In this document: positions 35,141 through 47,100 of the stretch, in pieces
How positions within the stretch are numbered: position 1 is the first letter of the stretch
Layout: each line of letters begins with the position of its first letter
Source: Actinacidiphila guanduensis
Lineage (GTDB): Bacteria; Actinomycetota; Actinomycetes; Streptomycetales; Streptomycetaceae
Direction of reading: 5' to 3'
Length of the DNA: 64,000 nucleotides
Assembly (NCBI RefSeq): GCF_900103985.1
Contig: NZ_FNIE01000022.1
Location: forward strand, 24,653 to 88,652
The notes under the pieces: model-generated
Told to the model about the DNA's origin: nothing
The model's database searches: none
What the model saw: only the letters and a program-made list of their open reading frames with translations
Program-made: the position numbers and the translations under genes

Positions 35141-35956
35141 GTGAGCGACGGTTTCCCGGCCCGAGAGATCGACACCAGCCGGCCGCACCCGGCCCGTATG
35201 TACGACTACTACCTGGGTGGCAAGGACAACTACGAGGTGGACCGGGAGGCCGCCCAGAGCGTCATCGACGTCTTCCCCGACATCGTGCCCACCACCCGCG
35301 CCAACCGGGCGTTCATGCACCGCGCGGTGCGCCTGCTGGCCGAGCGGGGCATCCGGCAGATCGTCGACATCGGCACCGGCATCCCCACCTCGCCCAACAC
35401 CCACGAGGTGGCCCACGCGGTGTCCCCCGACGTCCGCGTCGCCTACGTCGACAACGACCCCATCGTGGCCACCCACGCCGGGGCCCGGCTGCTGGGCGCG
35501 GACCACACCGGCTTCGTCCTGGCCGACCTGCGCGACCCCCGGGCGGTGCTGGGGCACCCCGCCATCGGCGAACTCATCGACCTCGACCAGCCGGTGGGGC
35601 TGCTGATGGTGGCCGTCCTGCACTTCCTGACCGACGCCGAGGACCCCGTGGGCCTCGTCGCCGCCTACCGCGAGGCGCTGCCCGCCGGCAGCCTGCTCGT
35701 GCTCTCGCACGCCACCGGCGACTTCCACCGGCACGACCACGGCATCGACCGGGCGCGCGACGTCTACCAGGACAAGAAGGCCACCGCCACCGTCACCACC
35801 CGCACCCGGGAGGAGATAGCCGCCCTCTTCGACGGCTTCGAGATGGTGGACCCCGGCCTGGTGCAGCTCCCGCTCTGGCACCCGGACGGGCCCGTGCCCG
35901 GACCGGAGGAGCTGCGCCACATCGGCGTCTACGGGGGCGTGGCCCGCAAGCCCTGA
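35141..35956 (+). CDS. SAM-dependent methyltransferase (DUF574 type), first of tandem pair
   Basis: 271-residue protein with the family start 'DTSRPHPARMYDYYLGGKDN' and the SAM site VDIGTGIPTSPNT, followed by 'RVAYVDNDPIVATHAGARL'. The product is unknown; this family is expanded in Streptomyces and is often found next to XRE/DUF397 genes. GTG 35141 is chosen because GGAGG lies five bases upstream; a GTG at 35129 overlaps that ribosome site. Confidence 0.9.
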   Translation: MSDGFPAREIDTSRPHPARMYDYYLGGKDNYEVDREAAQSVIDVFPDIVPTTRANRAFMHRAVRLLAERGIRQIVDIGTGIPTSPNTHEVAHAVSPDVRVAYVDNDPIVATHAGARLLGADHTGFVLADLRDPRAVLGHPAIGELIDLDQPVGLLMVAVLHFLTDAEDPVGLVAAYREALPAGSLLVLSHATGDFHRHDHGIDRARDVYQDKKATATVTTRTREEIAALFDGFEMVDPGLVQLPLWHPDGPVPGPEELRHIGVYGGVARKP

Positions 35957-36077
35957 CCCCAGGGGCGGGCCCGCCCGCCCCTCCCCACCTTCCAGCCGGA
36001 CCCAGCCGGCCGGGCACCATGAGCACCACCGGACAGAACAGGCACCACCAGGCGATGAACCGCAAGCGGAGGACGGC

Positions 36078-36878
36078 GTGAGCGACCAGGGATTCCCCGC
36101 CACCGAGATCGACACCAGCCGACCGCACCCGGCCCGCATGTACGACTACTTCCTCGGCGGCAAGGACAACTACGAGGTGGACCGCGACGCCGCCGACCGC
36201 GTCCTCGACGTGGTCCCCGACGTCGTGCGCATGGCCCGCGCCAACCGCGACTTCCTGCGGCGCGCGGTCCAGTACCTCGTCGAGGACGGCATCCGGCAGA
36301 TCATCGACATCGGGACCGGCATCCCGACGTCGCCCAACACCCACGAGGTGGCGCACGCGGTCTCGCCCGACGTGCGGGTGGCGTACATCGACAACGACCC
36401 GATCGTGGCCACCCACGCCGGGGCCCGGCTGCTCGGGGCGGCCAACACCGGTTTCTTCCTCGCCGACATGCGCGACCCGCAGAGCATCCTCGAACACCCC
36501 ACCATCAGCGCGCTCATCGACTTCGAGCAGCCGGTGGCCGTGATGCTCGTCTCCGTGCTGCACTTCATGACCGACGCCGAGGACCCGGCCGGCATGATCG
36601 CCACCCTGCGGGCCGCCCTGCCCGAGGGCAGCCGCCTCGTCGTCTCGCACGCCACCGCCGACTTCCACGGCAACCTGTCGGCCGAGGTCGCCGAGGTCTA
36701 CCAGAAGGCCACCGCCTCGCTGACCCCGCGCAGCCACGCCGATGTGCTGCGCCTCTTCGAGGGCTTCGAACTCGTCGACCCCGGCCTGGTCCAGGTCCAC
36801 CACTGGCGCCCGGAGACCGAACCCGACGAGGACGAGGAGCCGGTGGGCGTGTACGGGGCGGTGGCCCGCAAGATCTGA
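36078..36878 (+). CDS. SAM-dependent methyltransferase (DUF574 type), second of tandem pair
   Basis: 266-residue paralogue of the previous gene, with nearly the same start, SAM site (IDIGTGIPTSPNT) and 'YIDNDPIVATHAGARLLGA' block. Much of the first 150 residues is identical by eye, while the C-terminal part has diverged (shorter linker, 'DEDEEPVGVYGAV'). The same GGAGGACGGC ribosome site precedes both, so this is a recent local duplication. Function unknown. Confidence 0.9.
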   Translation: MSDQGFPATEIDTSRPHPARMYDYFLGGKDNYEVDRDAADRVLDVVPDVVRMARANRDFLRRAVQYLVEDGIRQIIDIGTGIPTSPNTHEVAHAVSPDVRVAYIDNDPIVATHAGARLLGAANTGFFLADMRDPQSILEHPTISALIDFEQPVAVMLVSVLHFMTDAEDPAGMIATLRAALPEGSRLVVSHATADFHGNLSAEVAEVYQKATASLTPRSHADVLRLFEGFELVDPGLVQVHHWRPETEPDEDEEPVGVYGAVARKI

Positions 36879-36900
36879 CGGGTCGTGTATCGCTGCATAC

Positions 36901-36950
36901 GACTCCGAACGACTCCGAACGACTCCGAACGACTCCGAACGACTCCGTAC
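36901..36950. repeat. Five 10-bp tandem repeats
   Basis: GACTCCGAAC repeated four times exactly, then GACTCCGTAC. It lies after the second methyltransferase stop and immediately before a hairpin. The period is 10 bp, one helical turn; it may be slippage-prone. Confidence 0.9.
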
Positions 36951-36955
36951 GACCG

Positions 36956-36988
36956 CAAGGCCGAGTGCTGAGAGGGCACTTGGCCTTG
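36956..36988. terminator. Hairpin between convergent genes
   Basis: 13-bp stem with one G:T pair (left 36956-36968, right 36976-36988, CAAGGCC.../...GGCCTTG) and a 7-base loop. It lies between the methyltransferase and the convergent reductase gene and directly follows the 10-bp repeats. Confidence 0.65.
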
Positions 36989-37010
36989 CGCCGTTCTGCG
37001 GGCCCCCGCG

Positions 37011-38039
37011 TCAGCGCAGGGCGCCCACCGCCACCGTCACGCCGTCGAGCGAGGAGGCGAAGTCGGCGCCCAGCGCGCGCGAGGGGGTCTGGAAGCCCGC
37101 GGGCAGGTCGCCGAGGCCCGGCATCACGCGCAGCACCGCGTCGGCCGTCAGGGCGTACGGATTGGGGCCGGTGAGGGTGGCGGTCACCGTGTTGCCCGCG
37201 GCGTCCCTGGCCCGCCCCCAGACCTCGCAGCGGCCGACGCTGAGGCTGCGCTCGCCCGGCCCGCGCACGATGCGCCCCACGGCCTCCTCCACCACCCCCC
37301 GCAGCGGGCCCAGCCGCAGCGCCCGGGTGGCGGCCACCGCGGGTCCCGGCAGCACGGTGTACGTGGTGATGTCGGGGATGCCGGTGGAGTGGTACGCGGT
37401 GCTGACGTCCCCCCACGGCACCGACACGACCGTCCGCGCGCCGGAGGGGAAGGCCGCCCGCACCTGCCGCGAGCCCACCGGCACGGTGCGGATCTCGCCG
37501 CCCGCCCTGATCCGGCCGCCCTCGACCGCGCCGGCCACCGCGGTGCGGGCGGTGCCGGGGCTCGCTCCGGCCCCGGTGCGGAAGGCGAGGTCGAGTTCGG
37601 TGGCGTCGGGCAGCCGTGCGGCCAGCAGCGCGGCCAGGCAGTCGGTGGGCACCACGTCGAAGCCCGCGCCGGGCAGGAGCGTCACCCCCGCCGCGGCCGC
37701 GCGGGCACCCATGCGGTGCAGGGCCTCGAAGACGTCGATCTCACCGGTGATGTCGAGGTAGGGCGTGCCGGTCTCCACGCAGGCGGCGGCCATCGGCAGG
37801 GCGGTGCGGGCGAACGGCCCGGCGCAGTTGGCGACTCCGTCCACCCCGGCCAGGCCCCGGCGTATCGCGGTGGCGTCGGTCAGCCCGAACACCCGGTGCT
37901 CCAGGCCGAGTTCGGCGGCCAGCGGCAGCAGCCTGGCGGCGTTGCGCCCGGCCAGCACCGGGCGCTGCCCGCGCTCGACCGCACGGCGGGCGATCAGGCG
38001 ACCGGTGTACCCCGTCGCCCCGTACAACAGCCAGGTCAT
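37011..38039 (-). CDS. Saccharopine dehydrogenase-like/trans-acting enoyl reductase family protein
   Basis: 342-residue protein with an N-terminal NAD(P) Rossmann motif (LLYGATGYTGRLIARRAV) and the 'GVDGVANCAGPF', 'YLDITGEIDVFEAL' and 'GAGFDVVPTDCLAALLA' blocks of the saccharopine-dehydrogenase-like reductases. Members include trans-acting enoyl reductases of lipid synthesis, but the substrate here cannot be told. ATG 38039 has GAGGAGG nine bases upstream, overlapping a second ATG at 38048. It lies 74 bases after the stop of the giant gene, on the same strand, and might be read from it. Confidence 0.85.
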   Translation of the reverse strand: MTWLLYGATGYTGRLIARRAVERGQRPVLAGRNAARLLPLAAELGLEHRVFGLTDATAIRRGLAGVDGVANCAGPFARTALPMAAACVETGTPYLDITGEIDVFEALHRMGARAAAAGVTLLPGAGFDVVPTDCLAALLAARLPDATELDLAFRTGAGASPGTARTAVAGAVEGGRIRAGGEIRTVPVGSRQVRAAFPSGARTVVSVPWGDVSTAYHSTGIPDITTYTVLPGPAVAATRALRLGPLRGVVEEAVGRIVRGPGERSLSVGRCEVWGRARDAAGNTVTATLTGPNPYALTADAVLRVMPGLGDLPAGFQTPSRALGADFASSLDGVTVAVGALR

Positions 38040-38113
38040 GGACAGCATCCTCCTCGGGCGCACCTGCCCGGAACCGTACAGGGTGCCCTTGTGGGCCGCA
38101 CCGCCGGTGATCT

Positions 38114-41100
38114 CTAGACGCGCTCGGCCGAGGCGAGGAGGGCGGCGATGCGGCGGCCCAACTCCGGCGCGGGGAGGGTCCATGCGGCGGGGCCGAGGCG
38201 GGCCAGGGCCGAACGCAGCGCGGACTCGCTGATGTCGGGCGCCCCGGGCGCCGACGCCCGCAGCGCCAGGGTGGCTTCGCGGCGCAGTTCGTAGCGGGAG
38301 GCGATCCCCTCGTGCTGCTGCGGGTACCGGCCGAGGACGGCGTTCAGGCGCGCGGCGATCTCGGTGCCGACCTCGTGGTCGGTGCGGTCGGCCCACTCGG
38401 GCCCGAGGGTCGCCCGCACGCCCCGCACGGTGGCGTCGGAGACGGGCAGGCCGTCCCAGCGGAAGTGCTCCAGCCCGTTGTCGACCGCGTACCGCAGCAG
38501 CGGGTGCAGCGGCGGGGCGGGCGCGGCGGCTCGGGACAGCGGCGGCCCGTCGGGGAGCGTGCCCGGCGTGTGCTGCCGGCCGCCCGGCGGCGGTGGCGGC
38601 GCCGTGCGCGGGGGCGGCGGGAGGTTCGGCAGGTCCTGGCGCACGGGCGCCGCGGGGGCGCGCCGCGCGGAGCGCGCGGGATCGGCCACCGGGGGCGGCG
38701 GCAGAGGCGTGCTCGGCGCCGGCGGGAGGTCCGGCAGCGCCTGGCGGGTGCCGCGCCGGAGGTCCTGGCGGCCACCGCGCCCGGACTGGGGCGGCAGGGG
38801 CGGCGCGTTGCTGGGGGCCGGCGGCAGCGGCGGTGCGTTCCGGGGAACCGGCGGCAGCGGGGGCGCGTTGCGCGGAGCCGGCGGCAGCGGGGGCGCGTTG
38901 CGGGGAGCCGGCGGCAGGGTCGGTGCCGGGTGCGGGGTCGGCGGCAGGGCCGAGGTGGGGGCGGGGGGCTGCTGGGGCAGCGCGCGGTGGTCGCCGAGCG
39001 CGGAGCGGCGCGGGACCACGCGCGGCGGCGGCATCGCCGGACCGGTGCCGGCCGGCCCGTTGGTGTTCAGTGCCCGTACGGCCGCGTCCAGGGCCCGCAC
39101 CGCCGTCTCGGCCTGCCCGGGGTCCAGGGAGGCGCTGCGGCTGACGGCGTAGCGGGTGCTCTGCAGGGCGGCGGTCAGCGAGAAGCGGTCGACCCTGGCG
39201 TCCTCCGGGCCGTCGAGCAGGGGGAGCGCGGAGGTGATCACGGCCGCGTTGCCGCGGCCGATCAGCCGGCTCTCGCTGCCCTGTTCGGCGGCGGAAAGCG
39301 CCCGCAGCGCGCGCTGCACCGCGGCGGCCGCCGGCCGGTCCGGCGCCGGGGAGGCGTGCCTGCGCAGGGCGGCCCAGCCGGCGGCGGCGGAGGAGGGCTG
39401 CCGCACCCTGGCGTGTGCGTCGGCCGCGCTCTGCTTCAGCCGGCCGTAGTGGCTCTGCGCCCGGTCCGCGGAGACGTGCCGCTCCCCGTAGGAGCGGACC
39501 TCCATGACGACCAAGGGGCGGGCCCGGTTGCCGGCGGCGACGTCGAGGGAGGGCAGGTCGGTGGTGTGGAAGGCGTCGCGCTGCCGGATCGGCGCACCCG
39601 CACCGTCCACCAGCCCGAGCCTGGCGTAGTCGCGGATCGTGGGCCCGTGGTACTCGGAGACGGGTATGTCGAGCAGGCTGTTCGGCGCCCGGCGGACCTG
39701 GTACAGCTGCTGGTACTCGCGGTCGAACTCCGGCAGCCGGGTCCGGATCCGCCGCTCCATGGCGGCCATCGCCGTGCGCGCGTCGTCGGCGAGGAACGCG
39801 CGTGCCTCCGGCGGCATCCCGGCCAGGACGTCGCTCATCGAGTTGCGGGACAGCACGGCCACGTTGACCTTGTTCAGGCCCTGGTAGACCCAGGAGTGGG
39901 CGAGGGCTGCGACCTGGTCGTAGAGGAGGGCGCCGTAGCCGCGCAGAGCGGCCACCACCGGGTCGTCGGCCAGCAACGCGGCCACTTCCTCCGGCGGCAG
40001 CGTCCAGGACGCGACGCCGCCGTCGCGGTGCTCGCGCCAGGCGGCGTAGCGGGCGGCGAGCTCGTCGCCGAAGGACAGGCCGTCGGTCAGGTGGGCGCGG
40101 GTGAGGTAGCCCAGCGACTCGTCGCGCCAGGTGCGGTCGCGCACGTGCTCCAGGAAGTCGCGCAGGCCCTCCACCGGGACGCCCAGCGTGTAGTGGACGT
40201 GGGCGCCCTGCCAGTCGCCGATGGCCCGCCGCTCGATCCTGGCGCCCCGGCCGAAGCTGGTCACCTCCCAGCCGTCCTCGGGCCGGAAGACGTCCTCCAC
40301 GTCCAGATAGCGCCGGTCCGGCCCGAGTTCGGCGAACCGCTCCTCCATCCGGCGCAGCGCGGCGAACGCGGCCCGGTCGTCGATCCGGTCCTCGCCGGGC
40401 AGCACCCGGTGCACGCCCGCGACGAACTCCGGGATGGCCAGCGTTACTTCGGTGGCCGTACCGGTCTGCCTCTCGGCGTCCTGCCGGCGGCGGTAGAGCC
40501 GCCCGTCCGCGCCCCGGTAGAACTCCTTGGTCTCCACCGTCACCTGGAAGCCGTTGCCGCGCGCGACCGGCTCCTCGCGGCGACCGCTGGGTGTTCCCCT
40601 GTCGGGGCCCAGCCGCAGCACCTCGGTGAACTCCACCTCGATGCCGCCGCCTCCGCCGCGCAGGGCGCCCCCGCCGTCCAGCGCGGTCGCCAGCACGCGG
40701 GCCAGCTGCGAGAGCGGCAGGTGCCGCTGGGAGCGCGGCAGGCGCTGCCAGGCGGCCGCGATGTCCTCGTGCGAGGCGCCGCGGGTGCCGCCGGCGGCCC
40801 GCAGGGCGGAGTCCACCCAGGTCTTCAACTCCTCGCGGGGCGCCGGGGATTCACCGGTCAGTTCGCGGTAGCGGGCCATGTCCCGCTCGTCGCCGGTGGT
40901 CACGCCGACCGTACGGTGGTGCGCCTCGGCCAGGGCCCGGGCCCGCTCCCGCATCGCCCGCGCGGCCACCCGCTCGCGCACCTGCGGGTCGGCGTGCCGG
41001 GGATCGCCGAGCGGCCGCGCCGCTGCCTCCCCGACGCGGGCCACCTCGGCCACGTCCCGCCAGTAGCCCTCGGCTTCCTCCCGCTCGGCCGACCCGGCCT

Positions 41101-44100
41101 CGCGCCCGATCGCGACCTCGGGCGCGCGCTCGCGGCCGTACGCATCGATGGCCTGGGCGACCCGCTCGGGCGGCAGGTGCCGCAGCGCGGGCTGCTCGGC
41201 GACGGCGTCGGCGAACTCCCGGCCGAGGGGCCGGTGCCGGTCGACGGGCGCGCTGTCGGTACGGGACAGGTCGCTCGTACGGGCCTGGTGTCCGGCGGAG
41301 CTGCCCTCGGTGCGGGCCGGCTCGAACTCCCGGGCGGGGGAGTGGTGTTCGAGGGCGGTGGCGGCGTCGTCGTGGGCCGGCGCGAACTCCTGCGTACGGT
41401 CCGGGCGTTCGGTGCCGGAGATGCCCTCGTCGTGGGCGGCTGCGGGCTCCCGGGCACCGGTCCGGCTGCCGGTGACGGCGTCCTCGTCGTGGCGGACGGC
41501 GAACTCCCCCGCACGGTCCGGGTCTTCGGTCCGGCCTTCGGCGGCGGTGTCCTCGTCGCGCGGGAGAGCGAACTTCCCCACACGGTTCCGGCCTTCGGCG
41601 GCGGGCGTGCCCTCGCCGTCCGCCGCGCTCGTCCGCTGCGGTGCCGTGCTGCTCTCGGCCGGTGCGGAGCGGTCGGTTCCCTCCGCGGGCCGCTGCTCCC
41701 GGTCCGCGAGCGCCGCGAGGTCGGTACGGGCGCCCGCGAGGCGGCCGGGGGCCGGGCCCGTACGGGGCTCGGCGGTCCCGGAGGCGTCCGCCGTGGTCGT
41801 GTCCTCGCCCGCCAAGTGCCGCGTCACCGCCGTGGCCACGGTGTCGCCGCCCGAGCGGTGGGCGACGGCCACGGCGCCCCAGTCGCGCGCGGACCAGCCG
41901 CCGGATCGGGCCGGGTCGCCGAGCGCGGTGGCCACCAGGGCCTGGACGGCGCCGCGTTCGTCGTCGGGCAGCGACTCCCACGCCTGGCCGAAGGGCTCGG
42001 CGCCCTGCTCCTCCAGAGCGCGCCCGGCGGTGAGGAGGCGGGGGGCCGCGTCCGGCGCGGCGGTGCGGGCGGCGTCCAGGGCGTCTCGGTAGCCGCGGGT
42101 CGCGCCGGCCAGGTCGCGGGCGCGCCCGGCGGCCGCAACCCCGTCCGCCTCGCCCGCGTCGGCCGCGGTGCGGCGCGGCCGCACCGGCGCCTTGCCCTTA
42201 CTGGTGGAGGTGTTGGTGGAGGTGCCGGCCGTGGAGCCCGCGGTGTCGTCCCGGCCCGTCACCGGCTCGCCCGTGGCGGCCCTGGCCCGGTCGACCAGGG
42301 CGCGGGACGCGGTCAGCACCGGGTGGTTGGCGACGTCCTCGAGGGAGGGCGGGCCGGAGACGTAGCGGTTGGAGCCGGTCCAGCGGTAGTCGTTGCCGGA
42401 GCGGGCGGTGCTGCGGGCGAAGACCACCAGGTCCACCCGGCCGTCGCCGGACAGGGCGTAGAAGAATGCCGCGCCGCCGCTGCCGCTGTCCAGGTGGGCG
42501 TGGAGCGGGACGTGGACGCGGCGCTGGCCCTGCGGATCGCGGACGCCCTCGCCCCAGGCGGCGACCCGGTCCAGCACCTGGCGCTGGAGCGGCGTGAAGT
42601 CCTCCGCGCGCACCCGGCCGGCGAAGTGCACCCGGCCCGACAACTGCCAGGTGGACGCGGACTCCGCGCGGAAGGCCGCGAACCGCGCGTCCTGCTCGGC
42701 GCGCCGCTCGGCGAGCCGGTCGTGGCGCGCGCCGGCCACCTGGCGCCAGGTGTGGGCGGCGGCGGTCCGCACGGCGGCGTAGTGGTCGCCGGGGGCGACG
42801 TCCACGGACTCCAGGAACGCGGCGAAGTGCCGGTCGAAGGCCGCGGGCCCGAACAGCCGATCCTCCGCGGCCGGTCCGCCGTCGGTGGCCAGGTGCTCGG
42901 GGTCGGGCAGGTGGCTCTCGAAGAACGGGCGGGCGGTGTAGGCGCCGAGCCGGTCGGGGTGCTCGGCGACGTCCTCGGCGAGCGAGGGGTGCGCGGTCAG
43001 CAGTGGCAGCAACTCCGGGTTCGCAGCGATCCGTTCGGCGGCCTCACCGCCGTTCGGCCCGGCGAGGAGGTCCACCACCTCGGGCGGCAGCGGCGGGTGC
43101 GCCCCCGGCGCGGCGGGCGGCAGCGGGCTCTCGGACCTGGCGGGGGAGACCGGGGAGGCGGGCTGCGCCTCGCGGGCGGGCGAGCCCGGGGGCACCAGAT
43201 GCTGACCGGCGGCGGGCGCGGGCGCGCTGCGCCCGGAGGCCTGCGACCACAGCACGTCGTCGTCGCCCCGCGCCAGCAGCGCGGCCAGCCGGTCAGGACC
43301 GCCGGTGACGGCCGCACGCTCCAGCGTGGTGGCGAAGTCCCCCTCGGCCAAGGCCCGTTCCTGGAGCGCGGAGTGGGTGAGGAAGGCCGCGGCGACGTCC
43401 GGGCGGGCGGCCATGAGCGGGAGCACGCCCGGCCGGCGCAGGGCCCGGGGCAGCACGGCGGGGTCCAGCGGGCCGGGGTGCTCGGCGATCGCGCGGGCGG
43501 CCTCCGGGTGGCGCTGGAGGGCCGTGCGCAGACGGGAGTTGAGGCCGGTGGCCAGCTCCGGGTGGCGTTCGGCGACGGCCCAGGCCGCGGTCCGCCCGGC
43601 GGCCTCGTCGACCAGCGCGCGGTTGGCGCGCACCGCCTCCACGACCTCGGGCCGCTCGCGCAGCGTCGCCAGCAGGTCCGGGCGGCCGGCGAGCAGGTCC
43701 GGCAGGCCGCGCAGGCCCACCAGGGCGGCCCGCAGGCCCTGGCCGCGGACCGGGTCGGCCAGGTCGTCGGCGAGCCCGGGGTGCTCGGCGACCAGCCGCA
43801 GCACGGCCGGGGCGGTCGCCTGCTCGTGCACCTCCGGCGGGGTGTGGGCGAGCGCGGCGACGAAGGCGGGGGCGCTGTGGGCGACCGGCAGCACCTCGGG
43901 CGTCAGCACCCGCCCGGTGACCTCGGGATGGTCGGTCAGGTGCTGCAACAGGGGCGCGTTCGCGGCCAGTTCGCGCCACTGGGCGGCGCTCGCGGCCACG
44001 TCGGGGCGGGCCGCCAGGGCGTCGGCGAGGCCGGGCACCGCGGCCAGCGCGGCCACCGACGCGGGGTCCTCCGCGGCGCCCTCCAGCCGCCCCCGCGCCG

Positions 44101-47100
44101 CCGTGACGGCCCGGATCACCGGCTCGCCCGCGGTGCCGAGCGCCTGCGCGAGGCCGGGTGAGCGGACGAACGCCGCGAGCATGCCCGGGTCCGCGGCGAT
44201 GGCCCGTGACAGCGCCGGGCTGCTCATCGCGAGCCGGTCCACCTGCGCGTAGGAGCCCTGCACCAGCTCGTAGGACGCCCGGTCGAAGGCGACCGCGTAG
44301 TCGGGGTTGGAGCGGATCACCGCGACCTGGCTGTCGGTGAAGTTCTGCCGCATCACCGCGTCCCGGCTGAAGACGCCGAACGCCGTGTCGTCGTGGGCCA
44401 GCAGGTCCGGCAGGCCGGGCACCTGGAGCAGCTGGCGCAGCACCTCGGGGGTGCGCTCGACCAGATCGAGCATCGAGGGACGGGTGCGCAGCAGGTCCAG
44501 GACGTCCGGGGCGAAGAGCAGGTGCTCGGCCAGGTGCGGGCGGCGCAGCGCGGCCTGCCGCAGCGCCTGGCCGGCCAGCAGGTCCCGGTAGCGGTCGGCG
44601 ATCTCCTCCGGCAGCGGCGCCCCCGCCGCCTCGTGCGCCTGCCGTACCGCCTCCGGCGTGTCGCCGTTCCTGAGGTGCGGCATCAGGCGCGCGACGACGG
44701 CGGAGCGCTGCGGGTCCAGGACGAAGCCGTCGGGGGTGACGAGCGCGGGGCCCGTCGCGGTCACCGACCGGGCGAAGGCGTTGGCCGCGGCCCGGCCCTG
44801 CTCGGGGTCGGTGCCGGGCAGCTGCTCGGGACCCGTCGCCGTCCGCAGCATGGCGGTGGCGTGCGCGTCGAACTCCTCGGGCCGCGCCTGCCAGGCGTCC
44901 GCGAAGCCCGGCCGGGCCACCGCGGCCCGCAGCACGCTCGGCAGCCGCAGCAGCCCGCGCCCGGTGGGCGTGTCGATCCGCGCGGCCAGCAGCGGGAACA
45001 TCCGGTCGTCGGTGAGCAGCCGGGTCCAGTGCGCGGGGGTGAGCGCGCCGAAGACGCCGGTCAGGCGGGGCAGCAGCCCGGGCGCGGCGTTGACGTTGCG
45101 CGCGACCTGCGCCCACTGTTCGTCGGTCAGCTCGCGGGTCAGTGCGGACTGCCGGAACATCAGCGCGGTCAGCGCACCGCCGCCGGCCTGCAGCGCCTGC
45201 CGTACGGGGCTGTCCGGGCCGCCCAGACTGGTGCCCAGGTTGGGCGCGCGGAACAGCGTCGAGGCCGCCCACGGATCGCGGGCCAGGTCCTGCAGCGGCA
45301 CGCCGGAGTACAGGGTGCGCACGTCGGCGTGGGCAATGGCGCCGATCGCCGGGAAGCGCATCAGGACGCCGCGGAACTCCCGGCTGGTGGCCGCCAGGTG
45401 GTTCACCGACAGCTGGTGGCTGGCCCGCCCGTCGGTGCTCAGGTACAGACCGAGGACGTGTTCGTGGCGGGCGGCGGCCAGCGCGATCGCCAGCGCGGCG
45501 ACATCGTGATCGGGCAGCGCCAGCCCCACCGGCAAGGTGAGCAGCCGGCGCAGCAGGTGCGGCTGGGTGACCGCCTGCGGGTTGCGGGCCAGCAGGCGCA
45601 GCATCCGCTCGTTGTCCAGCACCCGGCGCGCGTCGTCGGGGTGCAGGCCGGACACGGCGGCGCGCACCGCGGGCAGCGCCTCGGTCAGCCGGCGCAGCAG
45701 CGCCGGCAGCGGCAGCCGGGCCGCGTCGTCGCCCGTCAGGTCCGGGTCCCGGGCCTGACGGGCCTGCTCGGGGCCGGTCTCCGCGGCCAGCGCCTGCGCC
45801 AGCTCACCGGGCGGCACCTGCGCGTAGCGGTGCGCGTCGTACGACAGCGCGACCGCGACGTGCGGGTTCGCCACTGCCGCGGCCATCGCCGCCGGATCGG
45901 TCAGCAGCCGCTCGGCGATCTCCGGCGCGCTCTCCAGGGCGTCGGTCAGGGCGGGCGAGTTCTGCAGGGTGTGCAGTGGCCCGGGGTCCGCCGCCACGGC
46001 GTCGAGCGTGCCCGCGGTGAGCAGGGCCACCTGGTTCTGCTCGGGCAGCGACCGCAGCGTGGTGCGCACCCGGCCGTCGGTGAGCAGACGACGGTAGAGG
46101 TCCGCCGGATACGACGAGCCGCGGAAGAGCCGGCTCAGCAGTGCCGAGGTCAGGGTCGACTCCGCGCCCAGCTGCCACAGCGCCTCGGCCGCCGCGCCGC
46201 CGAGCGAGACCGCCGCCTCGGCGAACGCCGGCACCCGGTCGGTCAGGGTGAGGATGTCCGAGGAGAGGTCCACCACCTGCCGGATCAGGCCGAGATCGCC
46301 GTTCATGTTGCGCAGCAGGACCAGCGAGCGGTTGAACACCGCTTCCTGCAGCTCCGGGTCGCCCTCCAGGCCCTCCAGCACGCCCGGCCGCAACAGCAGT
46401 TGGGCGGTGGCCGGGCCCTGCGCCCGGTGCCAGACGTCGGTGGCCCGCGCCAGGTGCTCCAGCACCGCGGGGTGGCGGTCCAGCGCGGAGCCGAGCGCCG
46501 GGCCGTGCTGGAGCAGCAGGTAGAGCTGCGGCTGGCGGGCGGCCGCGTAGACCACGTCGGGGTGCGCGAGCGCGTGCGCGGCCAGCTCGCCGCCCGAGGC
46601 CAGGGCGAAGTCCACCGAGCCGACGATCCGGTCCAGCGGCAGGCCGGCCGGCGCCGGCACCTGCTCCATCAGCCGCTGGGTGGAGCTGACCACCGCGTCC
46701 CGGTGGGCGGGCGGCCGGTCGGCGAGCCCGGCCGTGACGGCCTGGCGCACCGCGCGCGTCACCGCGGGCGGCAGGCTGCTCGCTGTGGCCTCGGAGTAGG
46801 AGGGCGGCGCGTCCTGCGCCGGCGGCGCGGTGCTGCGCCGCTGCGGGCCCGGGGCGGCGGCGGGCTGCTGCGGGTCGGTGTGCGGGTCGGTGCTGCGCCG
46901 CACCGGATCGGCCGGGGTCTGCGTGCTGCGGCTGGGCCCGGCACCGGGTGTGGCAGTGGCCTGCTGCGGGGCCTGCTGGGAGTTCTGCCGGCTGCCGCGC
47001 TTCTTCTTGCCCGCGGCGATGATGCCGGGCTTGTGCTCGGCGGCCCGGGCGCCGGGGATCTCACGCAGCGCCCGCGCGGCGGCCTCGTGGGCGGCCTGCT

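Noticed and set aside
36901..36950. The 10-bp repeats as a CRISPR array
   Set aside because: Units are far too short, with no spacers and no cas genes.
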